A DNA stretch of 64,000 bases from Microthyrium microscopicum (GCA_010405405.1 MU004230.1:1633744-1697743); one strand, 5' to 3'. Shown: positions 35,199 through 47,977, numbered from the stretch's first letter. A program made the numbers and translations. Notes: generated by a model from the letters alone, not told the origin.

Positions 35199-35991
35199 AA
35201 GTAGTGCGCGATCCGATAAAAGTCTTTCGTTTGTCTTTCCCTTGGTGTTGAAGCGGAGTGTAACCCCTTTGAAGATGGGATGCACTGAGCCTTGACACGC
35301 CAACATGTCCTGGCATGGACTTAATGTTTTCCCCTGCGATGGATATGATACCAAAGAATGGATGGCCGCTTTTTTATCTGTTCTATTCCCCTCTTGTTCC
35401 GCGGTTGAAAGACATCGCCTAGTGCTTATACGCGTCACTTAGTGACAGTCCGACTCTGACTTGCATATTCAGATATATACGTTGAAATCTTCAGTAACGT
35501 TGCTACGGCAGAAGACATATTTGCACCCCTGACTCATGGTCAATTTCCACAGATGACCTTTTCCTGATCTTGTGATGAATTTCGAGTCCCTTCGCGTGAT
35601 AAACAATCGTGTAGGTAAGATGAGGTCGACAATTTGCATCCTGTCTCATGATGATGCTATTCTCTTGGCTGTCAAATCTTTGATATACAATAGGTTAAAA
35701 AGACGAGGACCTGATTAAGTGGCGACAAGCGCGTTTATATGGCGGCAGAGGCGTGTAATCGCGCTTGTTTTGGCCCAACGTCGTCGCAAACTGACAGAGT
35801 AGATTGTCGGCTCGTTTTTAGTCTTTGAAGGCATTAAGATCATTGAGATTGATTGAACGGGACTTGTGGACACCTCTTCATCAACATATTTGCCAAGGGC
35901 AGCCTCGATGTGCAGAGAATCGCTCTAGAGACTACTTGAAAGTCAGGTCACACATACACGCTTTATCCGGACCATCATACCATGTATCGAA
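35199..35991. other. intergenic region between two regulators
   Basis: Holds the C2H2 gene 3' end and the promoter of the Zn2Cys6 gene. No gene or repeat is evident. Confidence 0.55.
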
Positions 35992-38015
35992 ATGCCCAAG
36001 CTTCGAGAAACATGCACACGTTGCTCTCGACGTCGACAGAAATGCGACAAGCAGATTCCGTGCTGGCGATGTGTTCGCGATGGAGTGGGGGCGTCGTGCT
36101 CTCGAAGTTGGGGTGAAGGGTACGATGCTCGGGTGCATCGGACCTATCCCAAGGACTCTGGAACAAATCCTTCTGAGCCAAACTCTAGGGACGGAACTAT
36201 TTTGCATACTACTGGGCCGCCCACACCTGCGCCGGCAGCGCCGCAGTCAGGTCTGACTGGGACCCCGGATGGCGACAAGGTCTTTTTGCAATCTCTTGTG
36301 CCCCAAAGCTTGCAAATACTGCAGCTTGTCGACTACCACGAACTGCAACTTCTCTGGTCCCACAACTGCTTGAATGGACCGGTTTTCAGAAGAGAGGTAG
36401 CTAGTGCAATCAAAGCGCCTGGTGGCCTGCAAGTCAAAAATCTCGACTTGAGATGGACTGCTCTTCTCTTTGCTGTCATGGCTTCAAGCTTGACTTGTGC
36501 CCCAGCATCATTTCTCCACAATTGGGGCTTCCCGGAATCTCAGCGAAGAACGTTGAGCGAGCGATGGTATAAAGCCACAATATCATGCTTGAATCTGGGG
36601 ACCTACATATCGAAACCTCATGTATACTCTCTCCAAGCCATCCTGGTGGCTACCAATTCAGCCAATATCATAGGATATGCAAGTGAGCAATTTATCCTGT
36701 ACGGCGCGTTGCTGCGCATGGCTCAAGGGCTTGGTTTAAACCGTCTGCCGTTGAGTCCAGAGCTAGATGACCTTGATTCTCACGATGGTATAATTCCACA
36801 GTCTCGGAGGGAAAACATTTCTTCAAGAGAGGTTGGAAGGAGACTTTGGAAAAACATATGCATTCAAGACTGGCTCTCAACTCAGTTTTCAGGTAGGCGT
36901 ATGCACGTCTACATATTAGCATTCTCTAACTAGATGTAGGCATGGTGTCCATAAGTAAACAACAATTTACAACCTCAATTCCTCGTCGAATAGATGATGA
37001 GTCTCTTCGATTTGTAGACGAACGCACACCACTAGGGATTGATTACACACAATATGTCTACGAAGTGTCGTCCCTATTAGCTGATTTCTATGGAGCGATT
37101 GGAGGCATCTCTGAGGATGCACAACAATATGAGATTATTCTGAAGTTTGACACGAAAATCCGAGCACTTGGGGTAGGCAGTATGGCAACATGCTTCAACT
37201 ACGTACGGCAACCGGCTAGGCATTTACCATGGGTGGACTGGGCAAGACGAGCAGCGATCATGTTCCAAGCCAGCAAAACTATGTCTCTGCATCGTAACTT
37301 CTTACTCAAAAGCTTCACGGAGCCGAAGTATGCGTACACGAGATGGGTGTCTATCACCACATCGAAGATTGTTTTACGAGAGGCTGAGGCAGATCTTGAT
37401 GACCCGGAAAGTCCCAAACTTTGGACTACACAAGCTCAGGTAGTTGTAGCCGCAAGGACATTATGTCTCGATATTCGACATCGCTCTGAGACTGAGCCAG
37501 AATACGCAGAACATCGAGAGCTAATTGAACGAGCACTCGATATTCTACACAAGTACGGTGACAGCGCGCTAGCATCCAAGGGAATACAGTTGATCACTTC
37601 AATACTTCGAACAGGACGACCACCTTCCCAGGAATCAAGAGACACCTCTATGCGAGAAGTTGATAACAACAGCCAAGACCACGAAGAACATCCAGTCACA
37701 TGGCCTTTAGATAGCCAGATGAGCGCTTCCAACATGAAGCAGCATGGCCCCGAGACCCCGGAGAGTCTGCCGCCAGCTGGATCAGGACACTTCACTCCCC
37801 AGCGATTACTGCAAGATGGCAGTACCACCGTCACAGATGCCTCGCACACTGCTTTATATGATGCCGCGCTGCAGCAGCCACCTCATTTCGATATTATGAG
37901 TTCATCGGGCGCCACGGGGTTTGGCGCATATGGAACGCATGATGTGCCGATTATCGATCTTTTCTCCGACTATATACCTTCGCGGAACGGGTTTGACGAC
38001 GCTTTTTTCTCATAA
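35992..38015 (+). CDS. Zn(II)2Cys6 transcription factor
   Basis: Exons 35992-36892 and 36940-38015, 658 residues. The binuclear cluster is near the start (about residues 8-36): C-x2-C-x6-C-x5-C-x2-C-x8-C, with the basic RRRQKC spacer typical of DNA contact. The 47-nt intron has a CTAAC branch and a phase-1 junction restoring Gly. The central region, about 90-500, is helical with a conserved-looking WTALLFAVMASSLTCA stretch and RLWKNICIQDWL, matching the fungal transcription factor regulatory domain. The C terminus is Ser/Pro/Gln-rich, then ends in an acidic, aromatic tail. It lies 1.2 kb upstream of an MFS permease on the same strand, which it might regulate; that is inference. Confidence 0.93.
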
Positions 38016-39179
38016 GTTGTTTCATAGGACGAAGTATCGGAATATCACTTAGGTTTCGATTGTACAAAAGATAGGAAATCACAGAGCAGGCATGAAATAA
38101 AGCGCAAGTAATATCTTTGCTCGCTTTTATCACACAGCTTTTTAGCCACCATTGTAGTTGGTGAAGTTATTCTACGTAATCTACTGCTCACTCTACGCGA
38201 GCATGAAAATCTTGAATAGAGACTTAAAGCAGCAGCAGCGGTGGTAATGAATGGTGCCGGTCTAAGCAATTCAAATGATCTCGTTTAATAGGCCCAAGAT
38301 TATTACACGAGTCAATGACACTATCCGTATGTTTCGCTGCCTTATGATGGCTGCTTTAGAGCGCTGACAAACCTAGAGTGCTCAGCGGAACATATAGCGG
38401 CAAGCACAGCACATATGGCCTATCGTTATCAGCTCCCGCACTTTCTGTTTGTTTAAGTACGAAACAACGCTCAATACTTAGTACTCTCATACAAATTCCT
38501 TTCCATTTCGAGCATTGAAGTCAAACTAGGAACAAACTCGCGAGCGTTAAGAGAGCAAATTAACTTTCTGCTTTACCAGTAAGGATGCCAAATGTTTTAG
38601 ATCAGTAATTTTCAGCATGGACTCATCTATAGTCCCGAAATCCTCCGAATACTTCTGTCCAGTTACCCACGCTGAGTTCATGAGATACTTCACCAATGTC
38701 ATTTCTCCAACCAGTCACGAAAGTGCAGCAAACTACCTACCTTAGTCCAAACGTATCAACTACCTACTCAGTGTCAGTACAAAGCGTCTCAAATAGTCCA
38801 TCTCCGAGTCAGCTCGAGTACACCTGTACCATATGTTTTTGGTGGTTCTAGATATCATCTTCTTTCGCCGGCGTTCGGCCTTCGTCGGCGCCGAGATTTG
38901 ATGCTCGTTCCAGCAAGTCAGGGACAATCTGACATTTTGATGTCAACAAATTCGTCGCCGAAAGCCTTTGATCGGTCTGAATAAGGGGCTTCTTGTGTCA
39001 TCGAGGAAAATCTTGTAGGCAGAAAGGTATGACTTGAAATGTCAGTATTTTACTCTCCCATCCACCGTTATTCCGATAAAATGAACAAATTTCATGAATG
39101 ATTCAACCTTCATTCATCTTTTTCAAACATTCTCTGTCCAGCTAATTGCGTGTTCTCTATTCCTCAACCTCTTGTCATC
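38016..39179. other. promoter region of the MFS permease, 1.2 kb
   Basis: No gene visible. Given the neighbouring Zn2Cys6 gene, CGG-type half sites could be sought here; I see no obvious paired CGG site. Confidence 0.5.
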
Positions 39180-40722
39180 ATGCAATATCACGATCAGGAA
39201 TCAACAACTTCTAACCAGGACTTGGAGAAAGCCAGTGCCCCAGATGGTTCACATTCAGACATCGTAGAGCCAACAACAAAATCAGAGATACCTAGAGGAG
39301 TGAACCCTTGGGATCCCAGCCAATTTCCAGATGGAGGACTCAAAGCATGGCTTGTCGTTGCTGGGAGCTTTTCTTGTCTGTTTTGCAGTTTTGGATGGAT
39401 CAATTGTAAGTTGCTCGGTGTGTTCCACCAATTCACAGTTTAACGCGTGCTCTAGGTATTGGAATTTTCCAGGACTACTATCAAACCCACCAACTGAAAG
39501 AATTTTCACCAAGTACAATCTCATGGATTGGTTCACTTGAGGTGGCTCTTATGCTGTTCGGGGTAAGTAGACATCACCATTATAACATACTTCGAAGTCG
39601 TCACTAAAGGAAACAAGGGATTATTTGTGGGAAGGATTTATGATAACTTTGGTCCTCGCCCTCTCCTTATTTTCGGTACCTTCTTTCATGTGTTTGGGCT
39701 CATGATGACTTCAATATCGACTGAATACTACCAAATTCTTCTTGCGCAGGGGATATGTAGTCCCATTGGCATCGCCTGTCTTTTCACTCCTGGTGAGTCC
39801 GACGTATTCTCGATTTGCTCAGTAGCTTACAGTTCTAGCTACGAACTCAGTAGTAACGTGGTTCATGAAGAGACGAGCGTTTGCTATTGGCATAGTAGCG
39901 TCTGGCTCTAGTTTGGGTGGCGTGATATTTCCTATCATGTTCAACAAGCTGATTGCAGAAGTTGGATTTGGCTGGGCCATGCGTATTTCTGCATTCCTGA
40001 TTCTCGCCATGCTCATTTTCGCTATACTCACTGTGGAGCCACGCATGTCTCCATTACCGACGCCATTCAAAGTGTCGCAATACACACAAGCACTCAAAGA
40101 ATGGCCTTTCGTCCTTACCACAATTTCTGCATTCCTTTTCTATCTCGGACTGTTCATTCCTATCAACTACATTCAGACTCAAGCTATCGAGTTTGGCATG
40201 GAGGCCTCCTTAGCGGCGTACTTGATTCCAATCTTGAATGCAGCAAGGTAAGTCATACTACCTCCATAGCACTTACATTCGACTAATTCTGCTAGTATCT
40301 TCGGCCGAGTCTGTCCCGGCTATGCTGCCGACAAGATCGGAAAATACAACGTAAACATCATCACCTGTTTCCTTTCTGGAATTATGTGCTTGGCTCTCTG
40401 GCTTCCTGGCAACTCGAATGCCGCCATAATTGTCTTCGCGGCATTATATGGATTCAGCTCTGGCGCCTTCGTTTCTCTACTCTTTGCGCTTATTGCACAG
40501 ATTTCGGATATGAGAGAGATTGGCATGCGTTCCGGCTTCATGTGTGCTATCCTCGCTATACCATCTCTCGTCAGTAATCCAATTGGTGGGGCTCTCATTA
40601 CTCATGATCATGGTCAGTTCCGTGATGTCCAAATTTGGGCAGGCGTCATCATGTTGGCAGGCGCTTGTATGTTCGTTGTCACCCGAACCGCCATGGTTGG
40701 CTTCCGGTTTGTAAAGGTCTAA
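39180..40722 (+). CDS. MFS transporter, monocarboxylate-permease (MCT/MCH) type
   Basis: Exons 39180-39405, 39456-39562, 39618-39792, 39839-40247, 40296-40722; 447 residues with about 12 hydrophobic segments. The N-terminal [15 protein letters not shown] is the MCT-family signature (D-G-G...W) at the start of the first membrane segment. The loop after segment 2 has [11 protein letters not shown], and the second half begins [16 protein letters not shown], the usual repeated loop. The cytosolic N terminus (about 55 residues) is Ser/Asp/Glu-rich. All introns are 46-55 nt GT-AG. One acceptor is AAG rather than YAG, which is weaker but keeps the conserved frame. The substrate is unknown; fungal members carry monocarboxylates, riboflavin or nicotinate-like compounds. 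Confidence 0.94.
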
Positions 40723-42446
40723 TCTGTAATTTATCTTCTGTGCCTGCCCATATAACTCATAGAAGTACTTCGGTGGATAATACTCCAACTCTACTCTTCA
40801 TTAGACTTAGAATAATCATTCAGTAATCATCTTGACAATCGGTCGCTCTGTTTTGAACGGGCTTTTGATGTACCCAGCGCATACCTAGAAACATGTCAAA
40901 GGAATCCATCAGCTCATAGGAGGTACATTCTCTGAAGCATTGCAATTTCTGTGCACTTTACACATAGCCTTTCGAGTACATTGCCAAACTTGCCACGCGC
41001 TCCTTGCATTGCTGGTAAACAGTAGTAGCATATCATAGGACTTTCGAGCTATTCTCTTTCTCCAGTATTACTCTCCAGATATTAACCTAAATATGATGAT
41101 CAACTGTCTACATCACTGTACAACATCATGTCTTGGCCGCATCATTTAGTGACAAGCTCTCAGTTTCTCATAAAGTACTACAATTCTCATTGTGAGCTCA
41201 TATTATAATCGAATATTTCTGAAAGAACAATTAAGTAAGAGATCTCCAACTGGTACTCATCGCGATTGGTGGCATAGTTATATTGCGATAATCAAGACGA
41301 CATCATTCTTTATGTCGAATCGTAATGTTACGCTTTTCACAAATTGTGGGAACGCCGTATATGGAACGAAAATATTCCAGTGAGGAGAAACGTGGGGCTC
41401 AAAATAGACACCATAGGGTAAACAATTATTATAGTCGGCATATCCGTAAGGTCCAGATTCTCTTATACAATGCACGAACGAATTACACAGCACTCGAAAA
41501 CCGGTTGCAGTGCGCAACTAACTTATGACACGAACTTGCCAAAGCGTCTTATGGCCAATGGGTAACACGAGTTTATCATTTCCTGGTTTTTGGTACTGGT
41601 TTGCCCCTTGAATTGCCTATGTGTGCCTGTTATATGGTGTTGTCCAGGCGTTCAGAATAGCCCTGATGCATAAATCTATGGAAGTGACAGGTTCCTGAAA
41701 TGCGGTAAGGTATGGATTGGATCAATTCTCATAATGTTTTGTTTTCCTGGAGTTAAAACGTTCTCTAATATTAGCTACGGACAAAATAGCTTGTAACACA
41801 ATGACAATGCATATCGTTCTACAGTACTGCATTTCATTGGATCTGAGGGTTCATACACATCATACCAAGAACCATTATTGAATCAGTTCTCAACAATCTC
41901 GCCACACAGCATCTAGAGATCGAATCAACATCACCATCGTCTTGGCTCGAAACAGTTAGTCAGGACAAGCTTTCAGAAGTTTCCAGGTTTCTGGCTGGGC
42001 AACTATGTTTGAGCTTTTACTGCTATTGTTTCCTAACACAATAATGTCACTACAATAGCAAGGATTAAGTGTGCTATATATTGCTAAAATGACGATCTAA
42101 CCACAGTGTTTTTCGCCAAGCCATTCTAATTGGGAAAGCATGGTATCACATCCCCCAGATTTTCACCTAGTATACTATGCCGCAGTGGCCAAATGCTAGA
42201 AGCCCTTGTATCGACAGTCGATCATCCGGTCGTAGGTTATTGTGAGCTTGTCATGCCATGTTCAATTGACACCATTGCTCGCACCATGCCGAACCCGATG
42301 TCCGAGTGGAAATTGGTTTCTCGTATCATTTGGCGCTGAAGTTGTGTATATAAATCAAGAGTGAACCTCCCCAACTACGGTTCAGAATATCCAACACTCA
42401 ACATACAATCTTTTCATCAACTCTTCAATACCACAATCCTTTCATC
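40723..42446. other. 1.7-kb intergenic region
   Basis: Slightly AT-rich; frames such as 41,278-41,517 (minus) are unsupported. A strong TATA box for the next gene sits at the right end. Confidence 0.55.
42347..42354 (+). promoter_or_regulatory. TATA box of the collagen-like gene
   Basis: TATATAAA 93 bp upstream of the ATG, followed by a C/A-rich leader (ATCCAACACTCAACATACAA). This layout is typical of highly expressed fungal secreted-protein genes. Confidence 0.6.
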
Positions 42447-43001
42447 ATGTACTTTATGAAATCAGCTTTCATTGCTATCCTTGGCCTTGGAGCCTTGGCT
42501 CTTGCTGCTCCAGCTCCACCTCAAGGGTGAGTTCACTCAACCATGGTCTCCCTCATCCTCTCTGTGATCAATCAGTTCGTTGTCCAAGCCCTGTGCTTGC
42601 CCGTTCCAATTGCTCTCATAGAAGGTCACTGCCAGGCCAGGCATATTTTCCTGCAACCGCTCGCTAACACGACATAGCCGTCCAGGAAACTTCAGAGGCC
42701 CAGAAGGCCCTGGCCCAAGGGGTCCAGGAGGTCCAGGCCCACGAGGACCAGGTCCAAATGGTCCACCCGGCGGCTTCAGAGACGTAAGCGCTCGATGGCA
42801 CTATGACTATCATGATAGCTTGATACTGACGTCTTTTTAGGGTCCTCGCGGACCACCAGGCCCACCAGGCGGTTTCAGAGATGTAAGTGGAGCACTAAGA
42901 CTCATAATTGCTTGAAGTACTGTGATTGATATGGCGGCTTTATACTGACATGTTTTCAGGGCCCTCGCGGACCACCAGGCCCTCCAGGTCGTCCCTTTTA
43001 A
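42447..43001 (+). CDS. small secreted collagen-like Gly/Pro-rich protein with duplicated exons
   Basis: Exons 42447-42526, 42678-42783, 42841-42882, 42960-43001; 89 residues. Residues 1-21 or so are a clear signal peptide (MYFMKSAFIAILGLGALALA) followed by APAPP. The mature part has no Cys and is almost entirely Gly, Pro, Arg with a few Phe and Asp. Exon 2 encodes irregular GPRGPGG-type sequence ending PPGGFRD. Exon 3 is 14 codons, GPRGPPGPPGGFRD. Exon 4 is 14 codons, GPRGPPGPPGRPF and stop. The GPR-GPP-GPP runs are true collagen-type triplets. Exons 2-4 join at phase 0, so the 42-nt exon is a symmetric module. Introns (151, 57 and 77 nt) are GT-AG. A secreted cell-surface or matrix peptide is likely; the role is unknown. 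Confidence 0.8.
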
Positions 43002-44172
43002 GTTCGAGATCGATAGGTCTGTTTAGCTATTGAACAGGGAGGAACTGATACTGGTGCCTCTACCTATTGTAAGGCTAGAGTTGACCTAGCTAGCTCTTGT
43101 CCATGGGCCATTGCTGAACTGTACTATTCTTGTGTAATATTGAAAAAAAGAAATCAATCAAACGTTCGAATGCAAAGATAGCGTTAACATGCTCAGGAGT
43201 TGTGTATGATGAAAGTAATTGTTTTCGTTTCTACAATTCAATAATTCGATGACGGATGAGGTAATGGCAGTGTACGGAATACAGAGACCCGACTTGTCTG
43301 CCATTGATGAGTAAGATCTGTAAAACTGCCGGACAGTGCCTACTAGACCTGGAAAGTCGCAACGAGCAAGTATAACAGTCGGCTCGACGGCGCGATACTA
43401 AGTCTCACTCGCGTGTGCTTGGGTCTAAACGACCAACTCCCGGAAGAAAGATTGGCGCTTCCGAAGAGCAAAATAATTGAGAAATCATGCAGCTAGCCTT
43501 CACTCTTCCATACTCTCGGTACAGAGTGGGACTTGCGCCGTACTCGGTTCGCCGTAGAAAAACCTACATGTTATCCCTGTATTGATAAGACGCGCTTGTA
43601 AAGGGACAGTTTCCTATGCTTGAAGCACGATGGATGTTCAAACAGGCTTGTTGGATGAAGAAGCAATGATTTCTCTTGAGAGAGAAGTAGGAGGTGAGAT
43701 AGTTGTAGATGCGTGGGGTGAGGAAGCTGAAACAACGTGAATGGTTGAAACTGGACTTCCACGTTTTTACAAAGATCTGTGCGTGGCGCCCAAACGTGGC
43801 TTAGTGGTTCCTCCCGTTCCGCGGCCAGAGTGCTGCCAACTCCATTTCTCAGTTCGGCTACAGTTGTCGCACGACAGGGTCAACAACACCAGACTTAGTC
43901 AGTTCCAGCTCGGATGGGAAATAAGACCCGCAGATTGCAGCAGTGGAACATGCATGGCTGGTGGACTTTGTTGGACGGTCTAGCTTTTGCGAACGCACGC
44001 TGCGCGCGGGATCCACTCCCTCTCCTTTGCCAACCCCCCGCGTTCGTTCGTTCCAAGTTTCAACATCAGATAATAGCTACTTTTCTCTCCTCCTACTTCT
44101 CCTTTGCCCAATCTCAACATCCTCTTCGCCTTCTCCGTCATACTGTTCGCTCTACGTAGATCGCTCGTCAAA
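43002..44172. other. 1.2-kb intergenic region
   Basis: Contains the 3' end of the collagen-like gene and the CT-rich leader of the methyltransferase gene (about 44,000-44,172). No other gene seen. Confidence 0.55.
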
Positions 44173-45688
44173 ATGTCCGATCCAGTGACCCAACCTCAAT
44201 CCGCCGATGCCGAAACTGACGGTTATCACTCTGCCTCCCCTAGCCTTCATGACGGAAAACTCAACGAGCTAGATAATGTACCCGAGCAGTCACTAGACTT
44301 TACACATTACAATTCAGATGCGCGAGACTACGATACCGACCACGATTACGATGCTGATAGCGCTATCGATAACGAATCTTTGATTGGCGACGATACACGA
44401 TCCCTCAACTCCACTGTCACCAGTTATAGATATGAGCATGGTCGACGATATCATGCGTATAAAGATGGCGCATATTGGGTAAGAAATTTCCCGACTTGGT
44501 GCTTTGATACGTGGAACGTCTTGTTCTCAGACCTAGGCTCTCCAAAGCCAAAGTCAGAACTTGAGATTATTCGAATAGACATGTCTTCAGAGTCAAGAGA
44601 TATTGTGACAAGACTTCAAAATCACATTGAACGTCTGCAATACTTCGTGAAAAATTAGGAGCATGCGACTTGTCACATCAAACAATCGCAAGCTTTGAAG
44701 CCCAGGAGATTTCTTGCTTACAAAATCCAGGGTCCAAATGACGAAAATGCGAACGAAATCCAAGATCTTGCTCACCACATGTATCTTCTCACGTTAAACA
44801 ACAAACTTCACCTAGCGCCCATAGATCAACCACATGTAAAGACCACCAGTCAAAGCGAATGTTCAGTCAGCTAATACAAAGCTTTAGAACGTCCTCGATG
44901 TTGGATGCGGTACTGGCATGTGGGCAATCGACATGGCCGATCAGTATCCTTCCGCCGTGGTTCTAGGAGTAGACCTATCACCCATTCAGCCAGCATTCGT
45001 ACCACCAAACTGTCATTTTGAAGTAGACGACCTCACACTAGAGTGGACCTTTCAGGAAGATTTCTTCGAGTTCATACACGTCCGAGAAATGTTTGGCAGC
45101 ATACCAGATTGGGATGAGTTCTTTGACCAATGCTTCCGATGCACAAAATCTGGTGGCTGGATTGAAGTAGTCGAGCATGCGGTTACACCAATCTCACGGG
45201 ATGGCACACAAGCAGAAGATCATTTCTACCACGAATGGGGTCGAACAGTGGTTGAGATGGGGCAAAAGAATGGAAAATCGTTTACGATCTGGGAAGAGGC
45301 GAAAGAACGGCTGGAGAAAGCAGGCTACGTTGATGTTCATGAGGTGCATTATGACTGGCCAATGAATGGTTGGTCGAATGATCCCAAGATGAGAGATATT
45401 GGACGATGGAATCAGCTCCGATTACATTCTGGTATTGAGGGGTTCATGCTGAGGCTATTGACATCAGTTGGCGATGTATGTGCCCGAGGGTTCATTTTTT
45501 GTTGACATTATGCTGACTTTTGGTTAGTGGTCCTATGAGAAAGCTCAATGCTTCATGGCGGACATGCGAAAAGCTTTGCGTGACTACTCTGTCCATGCTT
45601 ATCTTCCCGGGCAAGTATCCATCTCCTTTAACTCGATTGATAGCTGATAAATTATGCTAGTACGGTTGTGTATGGACGAAAACCTTGA
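44173..45688 (+). CDS. LaeA-like SAM-dependent methyltransferase
   Basis: Exons 44173-44478, 44731-44835, 44888-45475, 45528-45610, 45661-45688; 369 residues. Residues 1-90 are acidic and disordered (many Asp, Ser). YRYEHGRRYHAYKDGAYWGPND is split by intron 1 and typical of fungal TAM/LaeA-like enzymes. Motif I is VLDVGCGTG (139-147), followed by WAIDMADQYP and GVDLSPIQP. The end VVYGRKP is the usual C terminus. Intron 4 is GC-AG (GCAAGT donor). Intron 1 (252 nt) stays open at first, so an unspliced frame would run about 60 residues into it. LaeA relatives influence secondary metabolism and development, but most paralogues have unknown substrates. I would not call this LaeA itself. Confidence 0.92.
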
Positions 45689-47977
45689 TCCAGTTGGCCA
45701 CATCTTCAGAAGAAATCAGCTTTTCTAGAAGTTGATGCAAGATGATGCGGCGCTTTGGGCCACGGGTAGCGCACATGAAGTCGGGAAGGACCATTCCACA
45801 GTGTTCCTATCGCAACTTCCGGCTTGTCGCTCAAGTCGAAGCCTGGAGTATAGCCAGATGCTCGGCCTCATTTCTACCTGCAAAATGCCCATATCCGACT
45901 ATCACAATCTTCGGATTCTACAAAGGCAATCCGACGATGAAAGATATGATCTTCTCAGGCTAAATCGTTGACAACAGTCGGATACGCCTCGTTGTGACGC
46001 GGCTGGTCAAGACCGGAACCGCCGGATGTAATCGTCGGAGCTAATCGTCGGTCAACTGTCAACACAATATGAGTCTTTGCTAGATCAATTGTTATGGTTT
46101 GTATTATTCATCGGATCTGAGGGATGTACTGGCTACTTCCGAGAATATAAATGCGGATAATGCACCTGGTCATTGGCTGTGTTTGTAATTTCTTCATTCC
46201 ACTATACTGTTTTTGTCGATATGGGTTGCTGTCATGATCCGACGCAACGCTTCAAGTGGCCGATTAGTTACAGGCCTGGAATTGATCTTCCAAGCAAATT
46301 GCTATTAGTTTTCGATATGTCAATACGTTGTATAGAGGGGCAAGCTATTAGAATGCCCACCAACTGTACTTAGCTCCGAGCTCGGGGATCTGACAATTGA
46401 TAAGTGTCAAGAAAAAGAAAACATTGAATCGCGCGACATAAATCAAATAATTGGGTATTTGCATAAACAATGCAGGCAGAACAATATATAAATGATTGTC
46501 CCTTCAGTTTGACCCGACTCAATGCCATGAAAACTCCGACAGGTAATTCAAATTGCAGCATCTCCAAGTACGGGACATCTAGAAGGTGTGGACTTTAAAC
46601 TGGTGTACTAGGTATTGTTAACAAGATTTTGAGACCAGCGATTGAAGCCAATTTGAAAGTCTGTTTGGCTGGATTGCTGCAGACAAGTCATGTCACGGTC
46701 ATAAAAACATGAAGTTGAAATAACCATGTGGAGTACAGCAGGTACCGCAGGGTGCCTTTCCCATCCGCCGTGTAAGCGCTCAGAGCTTGGGGTAAAGGGG
46801 CATCGCTGTCTTTTTCTGTGTACGTCACACATCAATTCCGCCAAGCTCCGCTTTGTCAGGAATATGATCTTATTCCGTGCCACACTCGCTCGAAGTAATG
46901 AGATTACATAGCTACAAACGATCGATCTGAATACCGACACCGACATTGAGCGAAGAAACCGTCTTCTCAAACGAGATAAGCGAACAACCATGACTTGCAT
47001 GGTCAACGACTTCGTACACAAGATGTTCCCAAAGAGGATGCTGCCTGACTGCTTTAGGCGCGGTTCGTATCTGCAGCTGCAACTCAAATTGCGGATCCGA
47101 ACTGTTGTATGCAATGACTAATCCCTGATCATGTTCTCGAAGCTTACATACAGGGGAACCAACGAGCCTCAAACAGAACCACTGCATGACGTGCCACAGA
47201 TAGTTTGAAAGTCTACCTAAGTTCACTATAGTGATTTAAATTTGAAGCTGAGCTTAGCATCCTATTCGCCATGTCGATGACTCGGTCTTGCTATTTGTCC
47301 GTCAGCGCGGGAAACATTCGGCCAAGGCTACACTTCTTCCAACAGCGTGCTATGCCATATTACGTCGAATTACTGAACCCGATGCAGTGGTAGAAGGTTC
47401 GTGAAGTGACAGTCATACTTTTAAGAAAGTTGAAGGCGAATCGTAAAGAACATGTGCATGTATCCGCCATACGCCGAGTTGTAGCCTATAATGATTCCAT
47501 GTATTACTGGTCTGCGCCGCTCAGCCTCCCATGAGATTCCGTATATCTTGATAGCTCTAACAAATTGTTTATGTATACGTTCAGCCACCTTGTAATTCTA
47601 CATGTTTTCACACCGATTGATCTTACACTTTCCTTTTTAGAGTAACCTACTAGGAAGCTAGCTGCAGGTAAACTCATGCTTTTCTAGAAAAGCTGCAGGT
47701 ATTCAGCCTTCACTTGGCTATGCATGCTATTTCCGATTTAGCTCTAGTCATCATTTTCTATATATCAAAGAAGATTGAAACAGTTAACATGGTAACAATA
47801 CCCCTGGAGTGTATATATATCATTAATAATCCTGCTAGTTTTCAAGGCAAATTGTTGATTCCTCATCTTCAAATCGTATATCTAACAAGTGGCAGAGTCT
47901 TGGCTTTCTCAATTCAGATTCCATTGCCATATTGTCGAATCTTATTGGTACAACCAACAAAAACAACACTACCCAAC
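45689..47977. other. 2.3-kb intergenic region with possible gene fragments
   Basis: Minus-strand fragments near 45,760-45,950 (KIVIVGYGHFAG-like) and an open frame at 46,912-47,226 look partly protein-like, but lack starts, splice structure or recognised domains. I call no gene here. They may be remnants of decayed host genes. Confidence 0.45.

Noticed and set aside
41278-41517. 79-codon minus-strand frame rich in Tyr and Pro
   Set aside because: No start context, no splice extension and no known motif.
44104-44172. Hydrophobic N-terminal extension of the methyltransferase that would mimic a signal anchor
   Set aside because: It lacks an ATG (TTG only), while the ATG at 44,173 has a good CAAA context and LaeA-like enzymes lack signal anchors.
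35992-45688. Secondary-metabolite gene cluster (regulator, transporter, LaeA-like methyltransferase)
   Set aside because: No polyketide synthase, peptide synthetase, terpene cyclase or other backbone enzyme is present.
45760-45950. Minus-strand fragments resembling a Rossmann-type GxGH motif
   Set aside because: Too short and interrupted, with no start or splice context; kept only as a note.
46608-47280. Minus-strand frames of 104 and 168 codons
   Set aside because: The 104-codon frame looks somewhat protein-like, but it begins with GTG, has no clear upstream exon and no domain.
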